Positions 45,491 through 57,421 of a DNA stretch of 64,000 bases are shown piece by piece; the stretch's first letter is position 1; each line of letters opens with the position of its first letter. A program made the position numbers and the translations under genes. Origin of the DNA: Platanthera guangdongensis (lineage: Eukaryota > Streptophyta > Magnoliopsida > Asparagales > Orchidaceae); NCBI GenBank assembly GCA_039583875.1, contig CM077151.1, positions 106,596,609 through 106,660,608 on the forward strand, in the 5' to 3' direction. Under the pieces are notes generated by a model. That model saw nothing but the letters and a program-made list of their open reading frames with translations. It was not told the DNA's origin and did no database searches.

Positions 45491-48400
45491 TGTAAGACCC
45501 CCCCCCCCCTTTTTTCTTTTTCAACACCGGGGTCTTAGGCCCAGAACCTCCGTTTTGCGGTGACTTCTCCACGCCCTGAAGGGTCATCACCACAAAGCGT
45601 CGTTTCTGCCGGCCAAATTCCATCACAGAAAAGTAGCACAATAAAGTAAATGCAACTAGCAGTTCACAGAAAATCACATATCATAGTAAATAAATCTCCA
45701 CGAAGGGAGTGTCCACAAAAAAATACATCAGAGTAGTAAAATACGGGCTTATGCCCGGTACATCATGCCCTCACTACAAATCACTCATGCGGAAGCAAAT
45801 GCTAAAATCTACTTAAGGTCGAGACTTACAGTCTCGGCTGTATGAACTCCGGAGCTATACTGCCCCATCTCCAAGCGCACCGGTCTCTGGGGCTGCTCCT
45901 CCATGCTGGGCTCCACGATCCCCTAAATGATGCGGTTCAAAAACTGTTAGTCTAAAAGACTAAGCCCTATCATCCCCCGCCCCTTCCCCCATGGCTCCTA
46001 GGCATCGAGCGGAGAGGAAGAAAGGGGAGGACTTGAAGGTGGAGAATATCAAAAACAGATGGCAGCGGACCTATACTAGCAATTCTATAACAGGTATAGA
46101 CAATAAGCTGAAATATGAAAAGTAACCTTCACTTATGTGAGAGCACATAAGCCAAGGGGTCTTCTGCAAGGCTCTCATCGTATAAAAAGTCTCATACCAA
46201 TTTATACATTGGGGTGTCGGTGATCAAACAGCAATATATATATATATATATATATCAAAATTGACTTTAATTTATAAACTTGCCCACACAAGCTTATAGA
46301 CCAAGGGGTCGTTTTGCAGGGCCTAAAGTATAAGCGTCCCATTCCATTTATACTTTAGGTGTCAAGGTTCAATGAATCGATTATGCTATGACATGCAAGT
46401 GGATATGATGGATCATGCAAGTGTAACACACACACCCGACTCTGTGCACACAGACCTTTAGTTCCCCCTTTCTGGAGCCGTAACCTCCCAGGATACCTCC
46501 GTAGTGGCAAACGGAAGCGGTGGGTTGGGCCTCGCCCACCTCTAAACCAGTAAAAACACTACCGGTCAGACCTATCGTACGCTTCAACGCTTGGTGCACG
46601 AAGCGGACTCCTGCGTACTCTTGTCGGCTGGCGCACCGGACTTCGGTTGGCGAAGTGCTAGCCACACTTGCCGAGTCAGCGTATTGGCGTCAGTGCATCG
46701 ACCCTCCAATACCGAAGACCCAGCACCTTAATTTCCTTTCCTTTTATGAACATGCAAATTTAACGTAATCAAAAACCGAGCCGAAGCTCCCCGGACCAAA
46801 ACGTCTGTCTAACACAATCGAGCCGAAGCTCCCCGGACCCAAACGTCCGTCTCTTAACCATCCGAGCCGAAGCTCCTAGCTATCTTCCTGTGCTATCTGT
46901 GTTTGTGAAAGGTGCAACCCTAATTACTAAGTTACTCTTTTCAGCTTGTTAATACAGTTTACATTAACCCAGGACTGCCCCCGGTATTCCCTGTGAAGGG
47001 CTCTCAAGGGGCACTAGGAACTATGTTGGGATTACGCCCAGCGTTCCCTTTCGCAAGGTACTTATTATTATTATTCGTTGATTCCCTTACCCATTACTTC
47101 CTCATGTTACGATAGGCTAAACCTAGGGTGATTTGACTCTACCTCACCTCAGGGAGGACGATCTTTCGTCGCACCCGAGCGCCTCTAAACCCTAGCCAAA
47201 ACAACACCCTACTCATTTTATCTTCCAATGATGCTCCTAATTCTATTTATCCCTTCCAGCAAACCAACAAAACCCAACTCATGTGCTCTAATTCATATTC
47301 CAACTTGTTTCCTGCAGTTTTACTAAATGCAGACCACTTAAACTATATGACCCGTAAAATGGGAAGTATACCAAATCATCATCCAGTACTCATATAATAA
47401 TTATTGGAGGGCTATACTGGCATTTGTAGCCTAAATCCATAATTTCCTAATTTTTATAATTTAACTGATAATTTATTTATTTATTCTAATAATCAAAAGT
47501 TCCAAGTTTGAACATGAAGTACAAGTTTTAGACAAGATAAATTCCACTAAATTTATGTTAAATGCTAAATGAATAATTATCTAAAAATCCAGAATCTCCC
47601 AATTTTTCAGCAAGGTTTAAGCCCTTAAATTGTATTTCAAATTTATTTCATAATAAATCATTTTAAGGGGATGCACAACAATAATACTTCCAAAAATTCA
47701 GAGAAAATTCCAGGATGATTAGAAGGACACATAAAACCTCTAGATAAAGTTTCATAATTTTTTTTAGAAAGAATCATTCTCTGAATTACTTAAATATCAA
47801 GGTCTCAAAATTATGGACTTGTAAAGGAAGTGCTATAAACAGCTCTCTAAAAATTATGAATAAATTTCTACAAGTATATTTCGGCCTGAAATGATCAAAA
47901 CCTAAGTCTCATGATTTTTCAACAGATAAAACATCAATAATTAATTTTATTCTACCAAGCCCCTTTCCAAAACTTGTGAAGGAAGTACTAAATATAATCA
48001 AGTAAAAATTATAATAAAATTCAGAGATATTCACTAAGGCCTATAAGATCTTCTGACCAAGTTTCATTAGATTCAAATGGAGAGAATAACCATAAGAAAA
48101 TTAAACATCATTTTGGGCCTTTTGGTAATTAACAAATGAAGTACCAGGAATAAAATCCATAAAATTCTATAGAAATTACCAAAGGTTCTAGATGGCCTAA
48201 AACCTACTCTACCCATGTTTCATAGCTTTTGCGGAAGATTTAGTGGTTGAATCTTCAAATTTGTGCTCCTACCCTAAAACTAGGGTTAGGGTTTTGAGGT
48301 GCCTACCTTCCTCCAAATCCTATAAGATTCCTTTCAGGGAACTTAGGATACACTACCTCCATTCCTACTGAGTTCCCAAAGTCATACAAGGGAATTTGCC

Positions 48401-50627
48401 CCCATGTCCTTCACAACCCCCAAAAGTCCTTCCTTAGGATTTGAGGTTGAACCCTAGGGTAAATCAAGCCTAAATCATCTCATTTTCCTTAAGAGGGTGA
48501 CATTGGTCATGTCAAGTCAGTGTCCAAAACCTCAGCATCTGTTGAGGGAATGGGACCACCCTAAGTCCAGAGTGCACTTTTAATCAAGAATATCACCTTA
48601 AATCCTAACTAGGATTTGGTGATTCCCTAGCCAAAACCTATCCAAATGAGTTCAAATTTTGTAAAGAACTAGGTATGGATGCCATGGACCACTCTCTAAA
48701 ATTTGGGAGGGTTTGGAGGTCATTTAACCACTTAATTAAATTACCCTAGTATTATTAAATAAAAGTAAAAAACTTCAGGCAGACTGTCTCCAAAAATTCT
48801 GAGTTTTGGTCAAGCCCTAGGTATAGCTAGGTTAGACTCCCTGCCAAAATTTCAAGTGATTTGGGCCAAGGATGAGGTGTGGGCACTCAGTTTAATGACT
48901 GCCTAGCCCTAAGTATATGTCCCACCAAAATGGGTGCTCTGGTCAGACCATACACCCAAATGGGTTCAAACGAATTTTAAAATAAAGTAGAGCCAAAGGG
49001 CTACAACTTTCATGTTGAAGGTTTTCGCACCATGTGAGCCTAGGTATTTTTAAAATTTAAAACCAATAATATCAAAATCTGTGACATAAATCACATTATT
49101 ATAAATATATTTCCTATAGTTTAAAATCGAATGGAGCACGAATCTTGGCGCGTATTTGACGGGATCCCATCGTCTTTTCCCTTGAGCCGACGGCCAGGAT
49201 CCATCCCGCCTGGAGCCGCTTCCAAGCTCTGCCGCCGGCGATCCAGCCCCTTCCCCGGCCGGCCACCGCCACCACCACCTTCGTTGAGGTGGTGGCTGTC
49301 GACAGGCGGCGGCTCAGCCGCCGGAGGGGTGTTTTCCGGCAGTTCTAATAGGAGTTTTATTACCGAAAAACCATGAAAATCATGGTTTGGATCGGGCTCA
49401 ATTGAGCCCGAACCTTTAACCTAAGGGAACCTACGATCTACCCGTGAGTTAAGGAGAGGGGGAGGACCTTTCTGGCGGCCTGAATGCGGGAGGAACGGCG
49501 GGATGCCATTGTCGACGGTGGCGGCGCTCGGCTTCTGCAACAGCACAGTGGGACGGCCTGTTCCCTCCTGGTAAAAGCTCGAAAATGTTCCTCTCTGCCC
49601 ACTGATGATGTTTAAATGGACAATTATAGAGGGGGCGGCTGTTCTTCAATGCCCATCAACACCATTAATGGTGTGGCTCGGGTTGAGTGGGGGGGGGGGG
49701 CTGAATCTACCCCTTGGTGGCCGGGAAATGGCTGGAATCAACTCCTCTTCCCTAGAGGAGTTGATTGCAGCCATTAAGAGTGGCTGTTGGCCTCCCTTTG
49801 GCTGGCTCCCACTCTCCCCTTCCTCTCCCCCATCTTCTCTCTCCACCATTAACATGAAGGGAAGCTCCCTTCTCTCTCTTAGTTACACATGTTGACTGGT
49901 CAACACCATAGGCTATGTGCAGCCCACTTAGTCATGATGGTTATGAAGAGTGATGTTAGCCTAAGGGAGAAATGGCTTGAGCTTGGGTTAGCCCATTTGG
50001 GCTAAGTTTGACTTGGCTTAAGCTAGGGTTGACTTAGGTCAATCTGATCATTTGGGTTGACCCCATTGGGTCCTTGGTGACACATTAGCCTCCCCTAAGG
50101 CCTATGTGGGGTTATGTAGGGTTACCTTACACTTTAGAGGTCACCTACCCTTAATAAGGGCACTTGACCAGATTTGGGGGCTTGAGTTGACTTGGGTCAA
50201 CTTGGCCCCTAGGGTTGACCCCAATGTGTCCTTAGTAACCCTTTGACTTCACTTTATGGTTAGGAGGGCATATGTGAGGTCCTCTAGGCTAGGAGTAGGT
50301 CAATTGACCCTAAGTAGGCTAGTTTGACCCATTTAGGGTTAGGGTTGAGTTTGGTCAACTGAGTCTCTTTGATTGACCCCAGTGGGTCCTTATGGCTCTA
50401 ATGGGCCTCCCAAGGTGTTAGGGGGTGTTGTGGTAGGGTTTTGGGGTCAAGGTGTAGCCCCATGGTCATCCTAAACCATTGTTCAGAGTTCTACTATTTG
50501 CAGACCATGATGATTTTCAACACTTTGTCTCCTATCTCTTGGCCCATTTCTGGCTTCCTAGGGTTTGTCATGACCTAGTCATGGACATAACCACTCCTAG
50601 GGGTCTAGTTGGAAATGGGATGTTACA
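45491..50627 (-). repeat. 5' LTR of E, about 5.1 kb
   Basis: Plus strand TGTAAGACC (45491) to GGATGTTACA (50627). On the minus strand it begins TGTAACATCCC and ends GGTCTTACA, proper TG...CA ends. It contains an (AT)n run (about 46234-46254), CCGAGCCGAAGCTCC repeats (46776-46880), a long A/T-rich middle (47200-49120), a GC-rich block (49130-49860) and degenerate repeats of about 158 bp (about 49900-50470). Only one LTR remains, so an undetected nested insertion cannot be excluded. No host gene seen. Confidence 0.7.
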
Positions 50628-50698
50628 AGCACAGCCCCCATTTCCGCATAGGTTGCAGAATATCAGAAAGGAGAGGTAGTAGCAAAAGTTTCAGGATA
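50628..50698 (+). repeat. 71-bp imperfect duplication flanking E, right copy
   Basis: AGCACAGCCCCCATTTCCGC...TTTCAGGATA, seven mismatches to 41911-41981. G continues from here. Confidence 0.9.
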
Positions 50699-51357
50699 TT
50701 TTGAAGGGGATTCAGGTTAACATTCCCATGGTGGATTTGCTAACTCAGGTGCCTCACTATGCGAAGTGCTTGAAAGATCTATTGGCCAAACATCGGGCCT
50801 TTGAGTTATGCGGCAGTATTTCGATCCGGGAGGATTGCCCCACTATGGCAGTACGGCATTGGCCTCTGAAACAAAAAGTTCAAAGGAGCTTTACGATTGC
50901 TTGCACCATTGGGCGATCTGTGATTAGACTGGATTTATGTGATTCGGGAGCGTCTATCAACCTCATGTCGCTATCCTTCTTTTGTGAGCTGGACTCTGGG
51001 GTTCTCAGGCCCATTAATGTCATTCTACAGCTGGTTGATCGGTCGAAGAAGAAACCTGTGGAAGTGGTTGAAGATCTCACAGTTGCTGTTAATGGGTTGG
51101 CCTTTCCGGCGGACTTTGTTATCCTTAACATTGAGAATACGTCTGACGCTCCCATTATACTGGGGCGGCCATTCCTTGCCACTGCCAGAGCCATCCTTGA
51201 TGCGAAAAAGGGTTTGTTGACATTGTGCCTTGGATCAGAAGAAACGGTTTTAGATATGTATAAGGTGTCAAGGGAGGTTGACCGAGCAGAGCTGGGTGCA
51301 ATGGAGTTTCAGGAGGATGAAGTTGAGTTACGGGTTCCCGATATGTACATTCTGTAA
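50699..51357 (+). pseudogene. Aspartic protease of G (Athila type)
   Basis: Linker GIQVNIPMVDLLTQVPHYAK, then LDLCDSGASINLM (active site DSGA) and IILGRPFLATARAILD. Closes at TAA 51355-51357, but the same frame continues into RT. Homologous in layout to the protease of D. Confidence 0.88.
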
Positions 51358-52152
51358 AGGCCTCATGAGGCACGGTATGGAGGCCACGAGCGTATAGCCG
51401 TTCCCCCGTTTGATTCCGAAGGTTCTCGCGAGCTCAAGCCGCTTCCTGGCACTCTGAAGTATGCCTTTCTAGGGGAGAAAGACACTCACCCTGTCATTAT
51501 TTCAGCATATCTTACGGCTGATCAGGAATGTCATCTCGTTGAATTGATAAAGCTACATAGGAAAGCATTTGGGTGGAAAGTTTCGGATGTTCAAGGGATC
51601 AGTCCCGCTGTTTGCATGCATAAGATTTTACTGGAGGATAACTTCAAGCCATCTGCCCAACCGCAATGCCGATTAAATCCTATGTTGCAGGAGGTGGTAA
51701 AAAGGGAGGTTATCAAACTTTTGGATGCTGGAATTATTTACCCCATAAGCGACAGTGAATGGGTGAGTCTAGTTCAGCTGGTACCCAAAAAAGGAGGTGT
51801 TACCGTCATCCATAATGAGAATGGCGAACCACTTACTACAAGGGCTATTATTGGGTGGAGAGTTTGTATTGATTATCTAAAGTTGAATGCGGCGACCAGA
51901 AAAGACCACTTCCCACTGCCATTCATGAACCAAATGCTAGAAAGGCTGGCCGGGCATGGGTACTACTGTCTCTTGGATGGGTATTTAGGATATTATCAGT
52001 TGGCTATTGCCCCTGAGGACCAAGAAAAGACGACGTTTACATGCCTGTAGGGGATTTTTGCTTTCCGGCGACTTCCCTTTGGGTTGTGCAATGGTGTAGC
52101 CACTTTTCAGCGATGCATGACCACAATTTTTCGTGAAATGGTTGGAGATTTC
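51358..52152 (+). pseudogene. Reverse transcriptase of G, N-terminal part
   Basis: The same frame as the protease after one stop. Motifs: HKILLEDNFKPSAQPQCRLN, LVPKKGGVTVI, RVCIDYLKLNAATRKDHFPL, DGYLGYYQLAIAPEDQEKTT, a TAG at 52048-52050, then RRLPFGLCNGVATFQRCM. Cut at GATTTC by C2. The reading resumes at 60702. Confidence 0.9.
52148..52152 (+). other. TSD of C2, left copy (ATTTC)
   Basis: ATTTC precedes TGAAAG; repeated at 60697-60701. Confidence 0.93.
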
Positions 52153-53780
52153 TGAAAGTCCACCTAGTGTCGGCTATGTGCACCTATGGGGGGGGGAATA
52201 GGTGACGTGTGGTTCTTTTGCGGAATTCACAGATGTACCTGCACAATAAAAGCAACAAACACAGAACACAGAATACACAGCAAATTTATAGTGGTTCCCC
52301 GACTTGGGTACATCCACTTTCCCCCTTCGACCTATCTCCCCAACAAGGGACGACTCGGTCACTTCACCAACGGGATTGAAATCCAATCCCTTCACTAACG
52401 GAAGGGGCCCTTCCACACGTGAGAGTCAACACTCCCACAAAGCGGGTTGCACCCAACCCTTACAACTCGGAACAAAAGTTCCTTTACAACGAAATGAAAA
52501 TGTAGAATGTACACGTGATACAAACTTCTTTTGGAGACTCCGGTGTTCCTCTTTGTTCGACGACGTGCTCTTGAAGTCGATGAAGAGTCTACGACCTTGG
52601 TCTCTCTTGGAGAAGATCTCCCCGGAACCGGCGGCGGCACACGAGCGGCGGCTAGCTTCGGGATCGGCGGCTACGACGAAGAGTGGCTGCAGAACTTGGA
52701 GATCTAAACTTCGTAGCGAAGCAAGCTAGGTCTACCAACGGTCACTCTAGGATCAGTCGTCTCGATCGATTCGGACGGGGGAGTTTTTCCCGGTCAACGA
52801 ATCGAGAGACAAGAGATCTCCGGATAGACGCGTGAGACACAAGCCTTGCTAAGCTTCTGTCACCGGAGATCGGGAAGAAGAGCGATCAGCAGCGGCGACC
52901 ACTTGATGCGAGCGGCGGCGGCGGAGCGGAGCGAGTTCGCGGATTTAGGGTTACGTGTTCGGCCTCTTTCTGCGTCGTTTTTTTGTTCAAAAAATACCTG
53001 TGTATAAATACTGTAGGATTCTCAAATATGACCGTTTGTGGGACCCACAAAAGAAATCCCCAAAATCCGGTTCAAATAAGTCCAGAAGCAGAATCCGGTC
53101 CAGCAGCATTCTGAGAAAACGCCAAGTAAAAATCGGCGAGAATCGCAGACGATTCTCGACGAATCGGCGAGAATCACCAAGTGATTCTCGACGATTCGTC
53201 GAGAATCGTTTGTGATTCTCGTCGAATCACTTTTCGATTCTCAACGAATTGGACTTGGTATTCATGGGCTGCATGACCACTGGTTCGGCGGGAATTACAA
53301 GTGATTCTCGCCGAATCTTGCTTGGCACCATATTGAGATGGCCAGAAGGAGTCGGCGAGAATCACTGATGATTCTCGTCGATTCGGCGAGAATCACCAAG
53401 TGATTCTCGCCGATTCGGCGAGAATCACTTGGTGATTCTCGTCGAATTTGCCTTGGACGATTTTTCGTCTTCCACCTGGGAGCTGCTCCTTGATCCTCCA
53501 TGCTCCTTGTCTTCTCTTGCATATGAGCGGTCCTGTACTTGAAAGTAAGTGCACTCCAATAGAGAGAGTACATATAGGCCAACACACTGATCTGCTCAAC
53601 GAGGGATTACGTCGTGCAGACCCGTGTATATTGACCTACTGCACCCTGACATTGGTGTGCACTTAGCATGGAGAAACTGCAAGTACAACTTGAAATGTTT
53701 CATCAAATACATTGTGAATTCATCTTAGCTTGACAGGGGGCTTCCTCAAATCTAGGTAATCGTGGATACAATACCCAACA
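52153..53780 (-). repeat. 3' LTR of C2
   Basis: TGAAAGTCCACC...ACCCAACA, 1628 bp. The palindromic array GATTCTCG[N]CGA lies at 53125-53450. A TATA-like TATTTATA is on the minus strand near 53004-53011. Confidence 0.94.
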
Positions 53781-54041
53781 ATCTCCCCCTATTTGACGAA
53801 GTCAAAACCCTACTAGCTAAGATGAATAACACCTATCAAATAATAATTATAGCATTTAAAAATTAATTATGCAACACAAGGTAATAAATGCAATTAGAAC
53901 AGGACTTGAGTCATTCACACATTCAAGAATATATATATATATACCAAGAGAAATATATTCACATATAAGTCAGAATTGTTCACACGACAGTAATAATTGT
54001 TAAATGTTCTTAATACACCGTGACCAGCTATAAGATAATGA
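53781..54041 (-). other. 3' untranslated region and polypurine tract of C2
   Basis: The minus strand AAATAGGGGGAGAT adjoins the LTR (53781-53794). The rest is A/T-rich with an (AT)n run at 53931-53942; no gene. Confidence 0.75.
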
Positions 54042-56342
54042 CTATTTGTCCTTAGCTCCGTCACCCTTAAGAGTTTGCGCCAAGTACTTTTTGCTCTGCC
54101 TTTCCATGTATTCCTTGGGCTTCGGATAGTACCTAGGAGGAGCAACTTTGTCTGGATCCTTGTTGTTTCTGAAGAAAATGTTGCGTTTCGCTTCAAATGC
54201 TTTGTGCGTCTCCCATTCATACTGACTATATGCTTCATTTCGATTTATCTCTCCTCTTTCTTGCAGCAGGAAGGTGTCTAGGATGATGCTCCTTGAGACT
54301 GGGCTCCACCTTTCGTTTCTTACCTCCTCCTCACTTAGTCTGATCCTCTTTTGAGTTGGTGTCTCCTTTGATGTCCCTTCCTGAATTTTCCTCTTTCCCC
54401 TTGCTTTAGCTAAGGCCTCCTGGTCAAACATGCTTCTCAGCTTAGATTTGGAGATGGCCCTAGCGTCAGCTTCATCAGTGAAAATATCAGCAGCACTTAT
54501 ACTTACATTCTCAGCAATATGTACTTCCTCGGCAGCCGTAGAAGTCTCAGGAGCCTGAGCACCGGCAGGTTGGTCAGGTAGGACGACTCCTAACGTGCCC
54601 AGTGCCTGTTGTAGCATCCACCAGCAACTCTCATAGACGTAGTTGCTTGATTTCACAAAGTTTGCATCCATGCTTTTCTGGAGCTCAGCCATCTTAGCGA
54701 TATACTCCTTCTCCCCCTTTTTGGCTTCTTCAGCTATGCAATTGGCATATGAGTGCAAGGAGTCATCAATGTACTTAGTTGTCTTGCTGAATTCAGTGAC
54801 TAGGGCCTGCTGATTTGCATTTAAAGTGATCATGTTGCCATCAAATTTCTGAATATTGTTGGCCACAACGTGTGCGTTCTGATTGACAACAGCCAGAGTA
54901 TCAGTAGTCTTTTTCAAGCCGGCCATTAACAGTGTGACAGCTTCGCCGGCCGCAGTATACTTTTCTTCGAATTTCTTTTCCATCACATCCAGCTTATGGT
55001 TGATTTCCACCATATTCTTCAACATGAGATCTTCGGAAGTCTTGATCTTTTTCAGCATTGTTTTATGAGCTGTATCAAAAGAATCTTTAAGCTCGTTCAT
55101 TATTCCTTCAATGACAGTGATGGTGTGAGTGGACAGCTCATCTCACAATGGTAAGGTCTGAGGTCCTTCTTGCCCTTGCTCTGGCTCGGCAGCAGAAGCA
55201 TCAGTAGAGCTGGATACAATCACAGCCTCTATGGGAGGAATGTTGGTGGCCTCATTTACCTCCCCCTCCACTGGTGCAGACTTATCAGTAGGAGGTTCAT
55301 CGGTATCCGGAGATTCAAACACTTCATGGCCCTCATTTACCTCGTCCTCTCCGTCCTCATCCAAAAACTCATCCACCTCAGCATCTTCTTCCACTTCTTG
55401 ATCAGCAGTGACCAGTGCCTCAGCTTCAGTTTCGTGGGTGTTTCTGTTCGGTACCTCCTCATCCTCCAACCCAGGTTCACTTTCTTCATGAACTTCTGCC
55501 ACCGCATCTCTTGCCACCTGGGCGATTTCAGATATCATATCCAAATGAGTGGGTAGAGACTCCCCCTCGATTCCTGCAAACACAGTATCAGGAATTTCAC
55601 GGGGGGAGGCTGCGGGAGATACTTCCTCATGCTCTTCTACAGCAGGCTGTCCGATGCGCCGCTCCCATCGATCAAATACAGTGGCATCCATCTTTTTCAA
55701 GTAATGTAGAGGAACTCCTTTGCTCATGTCGAATTTATCTCCGTTGAGCTGGTTGATATATAGACTGATGATGCGGCCGAAGCTCGGAGTGCCCAGAGTG
55801 TCCTTGATCTTTTGAAACATCAACTCTCCCCAGTTGAACCTCTTTCTGCAGACCACGGCTATGAGAATTTTGAACATATCTCCGGAGATATGATCATGGG
55901 AGCCTGGCTTACAGATGAGTACTTTTCCTATGATGTCGGAGAGGAGCTTCCCTTCTTCATTCATCTCTTTTCGTTTTACTGATCGTGTGCCTCTGGGTAG
56001 ACCGCAGAACAGGAGGGTTCTGGCTTTGTCCTCGTCCTCCAAATAGTCTTCCTGCTCCGCACTTGAGAGCTGCAGGTAGCGTGTTAGCTTACTGGCAGAC
56101 ATCTTTACTTTAGTCCCCGCCACCTTGCTCTTGATGATGGAGTCTCGGTTTCGAAGCCTTGCTGTAGAAAAGAACTCCAGCACTTCTTTATCTAAGACTT
56201 TGCAAGGATGCTCCAATATGAAGGTTAGCCCGGCTTCTTCCAGCATGAGAACGATGTTCCGGAACTCGTCCGAGGCATGAGAAAAACCAGTGCGAACCAG
56301 TTCGCAACCAGAAATCAAACCTGCGGTCGTCCTTGGGGCCAT
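54042..56342 (-). pseudogene. Envelope-like gene of C2
   Basis: I chose the ATG at 56342 (MAPRTTAGLISGCELVR); it follows an acceptor-like CTTTCTAG by eight bases. One frame of about 766 codons runs to 54042, with a single TGA at 55143-55145 (TTG TGA GAT, explicable as CGA to TGA, or read through). The N-terminal 240 residues form the domain shared with A's gene: KVLICKPGSHDHISGDMFKI and FNWGELMFQKIKDT. A D/E-rich region follows (55150-55600), then a long alpha-helical, coiled-coil-like region (54640-55100), then a basic segment KARGKRKIQ...TPTQKRIRL that could act as a nuclear localisation signal, and a K/R-rich C-terminus. No clear signal peptide or membrane helix. Function unknown. Confidence 0.85.
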
Positions 56343-56349
56343 TGAGGAT

Positions 56350-57421
56350 CTAGAAAGAAGCCCGACTCTAAACATTAGTGTACATTCAAAACGAAGGCAT
56401 CACATGGGGTTCGGCCTTGGAGCCAGTAAGGAGGAGGTTACCTAAGGGCCTCGGTGGAAGAGAGTTGGTGAGCTTCAGGAAGAGCTTCGGTGGAGGGAAG
56501 AGTATCCCGTGGGGTGCGCCCTTGTTAGAATCTCACGGGGAGAGGTTTCCTGCGCGAGTTCGCGGAAGAAGGTCACACACAGCAGCGATTCGACGGCGTC
56601 GACGAGAGCGTCGGAGGGCTGCGGGTGTCGGCGAGTTCGCAGAAGTGCACTTGCGCGAGGAAGGCGAGGGTCGTCCAGAGGTCTCCTGCGCGAGTCGTGA
56701 GGAAGGTGAACAGGCGGAGATTCTTTCGGCGGGATTTATAGGGGTCGTCGGGATTCGGGGGAAGCCGAGCGGTCTGCGAGTTTCTTGGACGGGATTCGGC
56801 GAGATTTGTCTAATTTGGTTTCTAATACCGTTTGTCGAATCGGCGAGATATAAAATGGGTCGGCGGGATTTGGAATATATATATTGATGTTTGTCTTGAA
56901 ACTTTGGGAAGCATTGCACAATTTTCAAAATCTTCGAGTGTCAAGTTAACACAAGATTAATGAATACATATTTATTATAATGACAATCTATTTGGATTTG
57001 AGCGACGCTTCTCCAGACACTTTTTGATGTCAATTGTGATTTGTCGAAATTCGCAATGACATATCTTGGTTAACCTTTTATTGATGTGTAATGATTTGCA
57101 TGCCTCGAGGTAATCTTTCCTTAAAGGTGCACACATATATGATGAGCATACGTATACTTATACACAAGGATAACAATATATATACATTTACTTTGAATGA
57201 GGATGCATCATGACACAAGTCCTTGAACTGATCAAAATTACCTGGGATATGGAGAGTCATCGTCTTAGTCCCACAGGTAGTACACATCAGTAGCTTAAAG
57301 TGATTATGCTCAACAGGTAGCACGTCTGTTATTGCAGACGCTTGTTCCAAGCTAGCCTTGAGCCACGTACTGTCTAGTTCCCAAGTATTCACGGGGACCT
57401 AGACTACCCTGCAAAACAGAA
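56350..57421 (-). promoter_or_regulatory. gag-env spacer of C2, replacing pol
   Basis: It begins with TTCTGTTTTGCAG|GG after gag (57409-57421), like the gag/pol junction of C1. I see no pol motif. A weak frame (57078-57400) has NTWELDSTW, faintly like the protease start W-LDS. Farther on come TCTCGCCGATTCGACA and TCTCGCCGAATCCC half-sites (56770-56850), then TATAAATC on the minus strand at 56734-56741, and an acceptor-like GGCTTCTTTCTAG at 56350-56362. The layout matches the pol-env spacer of A. Promoter or splice function is inference. Confidence 0.45.

Larger units (their letters stand above)
41982..50627 (-). mobile_element. Element E: chromovirus-like Ty3/gypsy, 3'-truncated
   Basis: In element order (minus strand): very long 5' LTR (50627-45491), tRNA-Met primer site, gag, protease, RT, RNase H, then an abrupt end at 41982 before integrase. 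No 3' LTR or purine tract. It is bracketed by the 71-bp imperfect duplication of G sequence rather than a 5-bp TSD. Confidence 0.85.

Noticed and set aside
46234..46254. (AT)n microsatellite as a special signal
   Set aside because: Ordinary simple repeat within an A/T-rich LTR.
49131..49376. 81-codon GC-rich frame with proline runs
   Set aside because: Low-complexity translation inside a GC-rich block of the E LTR; no support for a gene.
56378..56887. 169-codon plus-strand frame in the C2 spacer
   Set aside because: Antisense to the element, R/G-rich composition, no domain; more likely cis-regulatory spacer.
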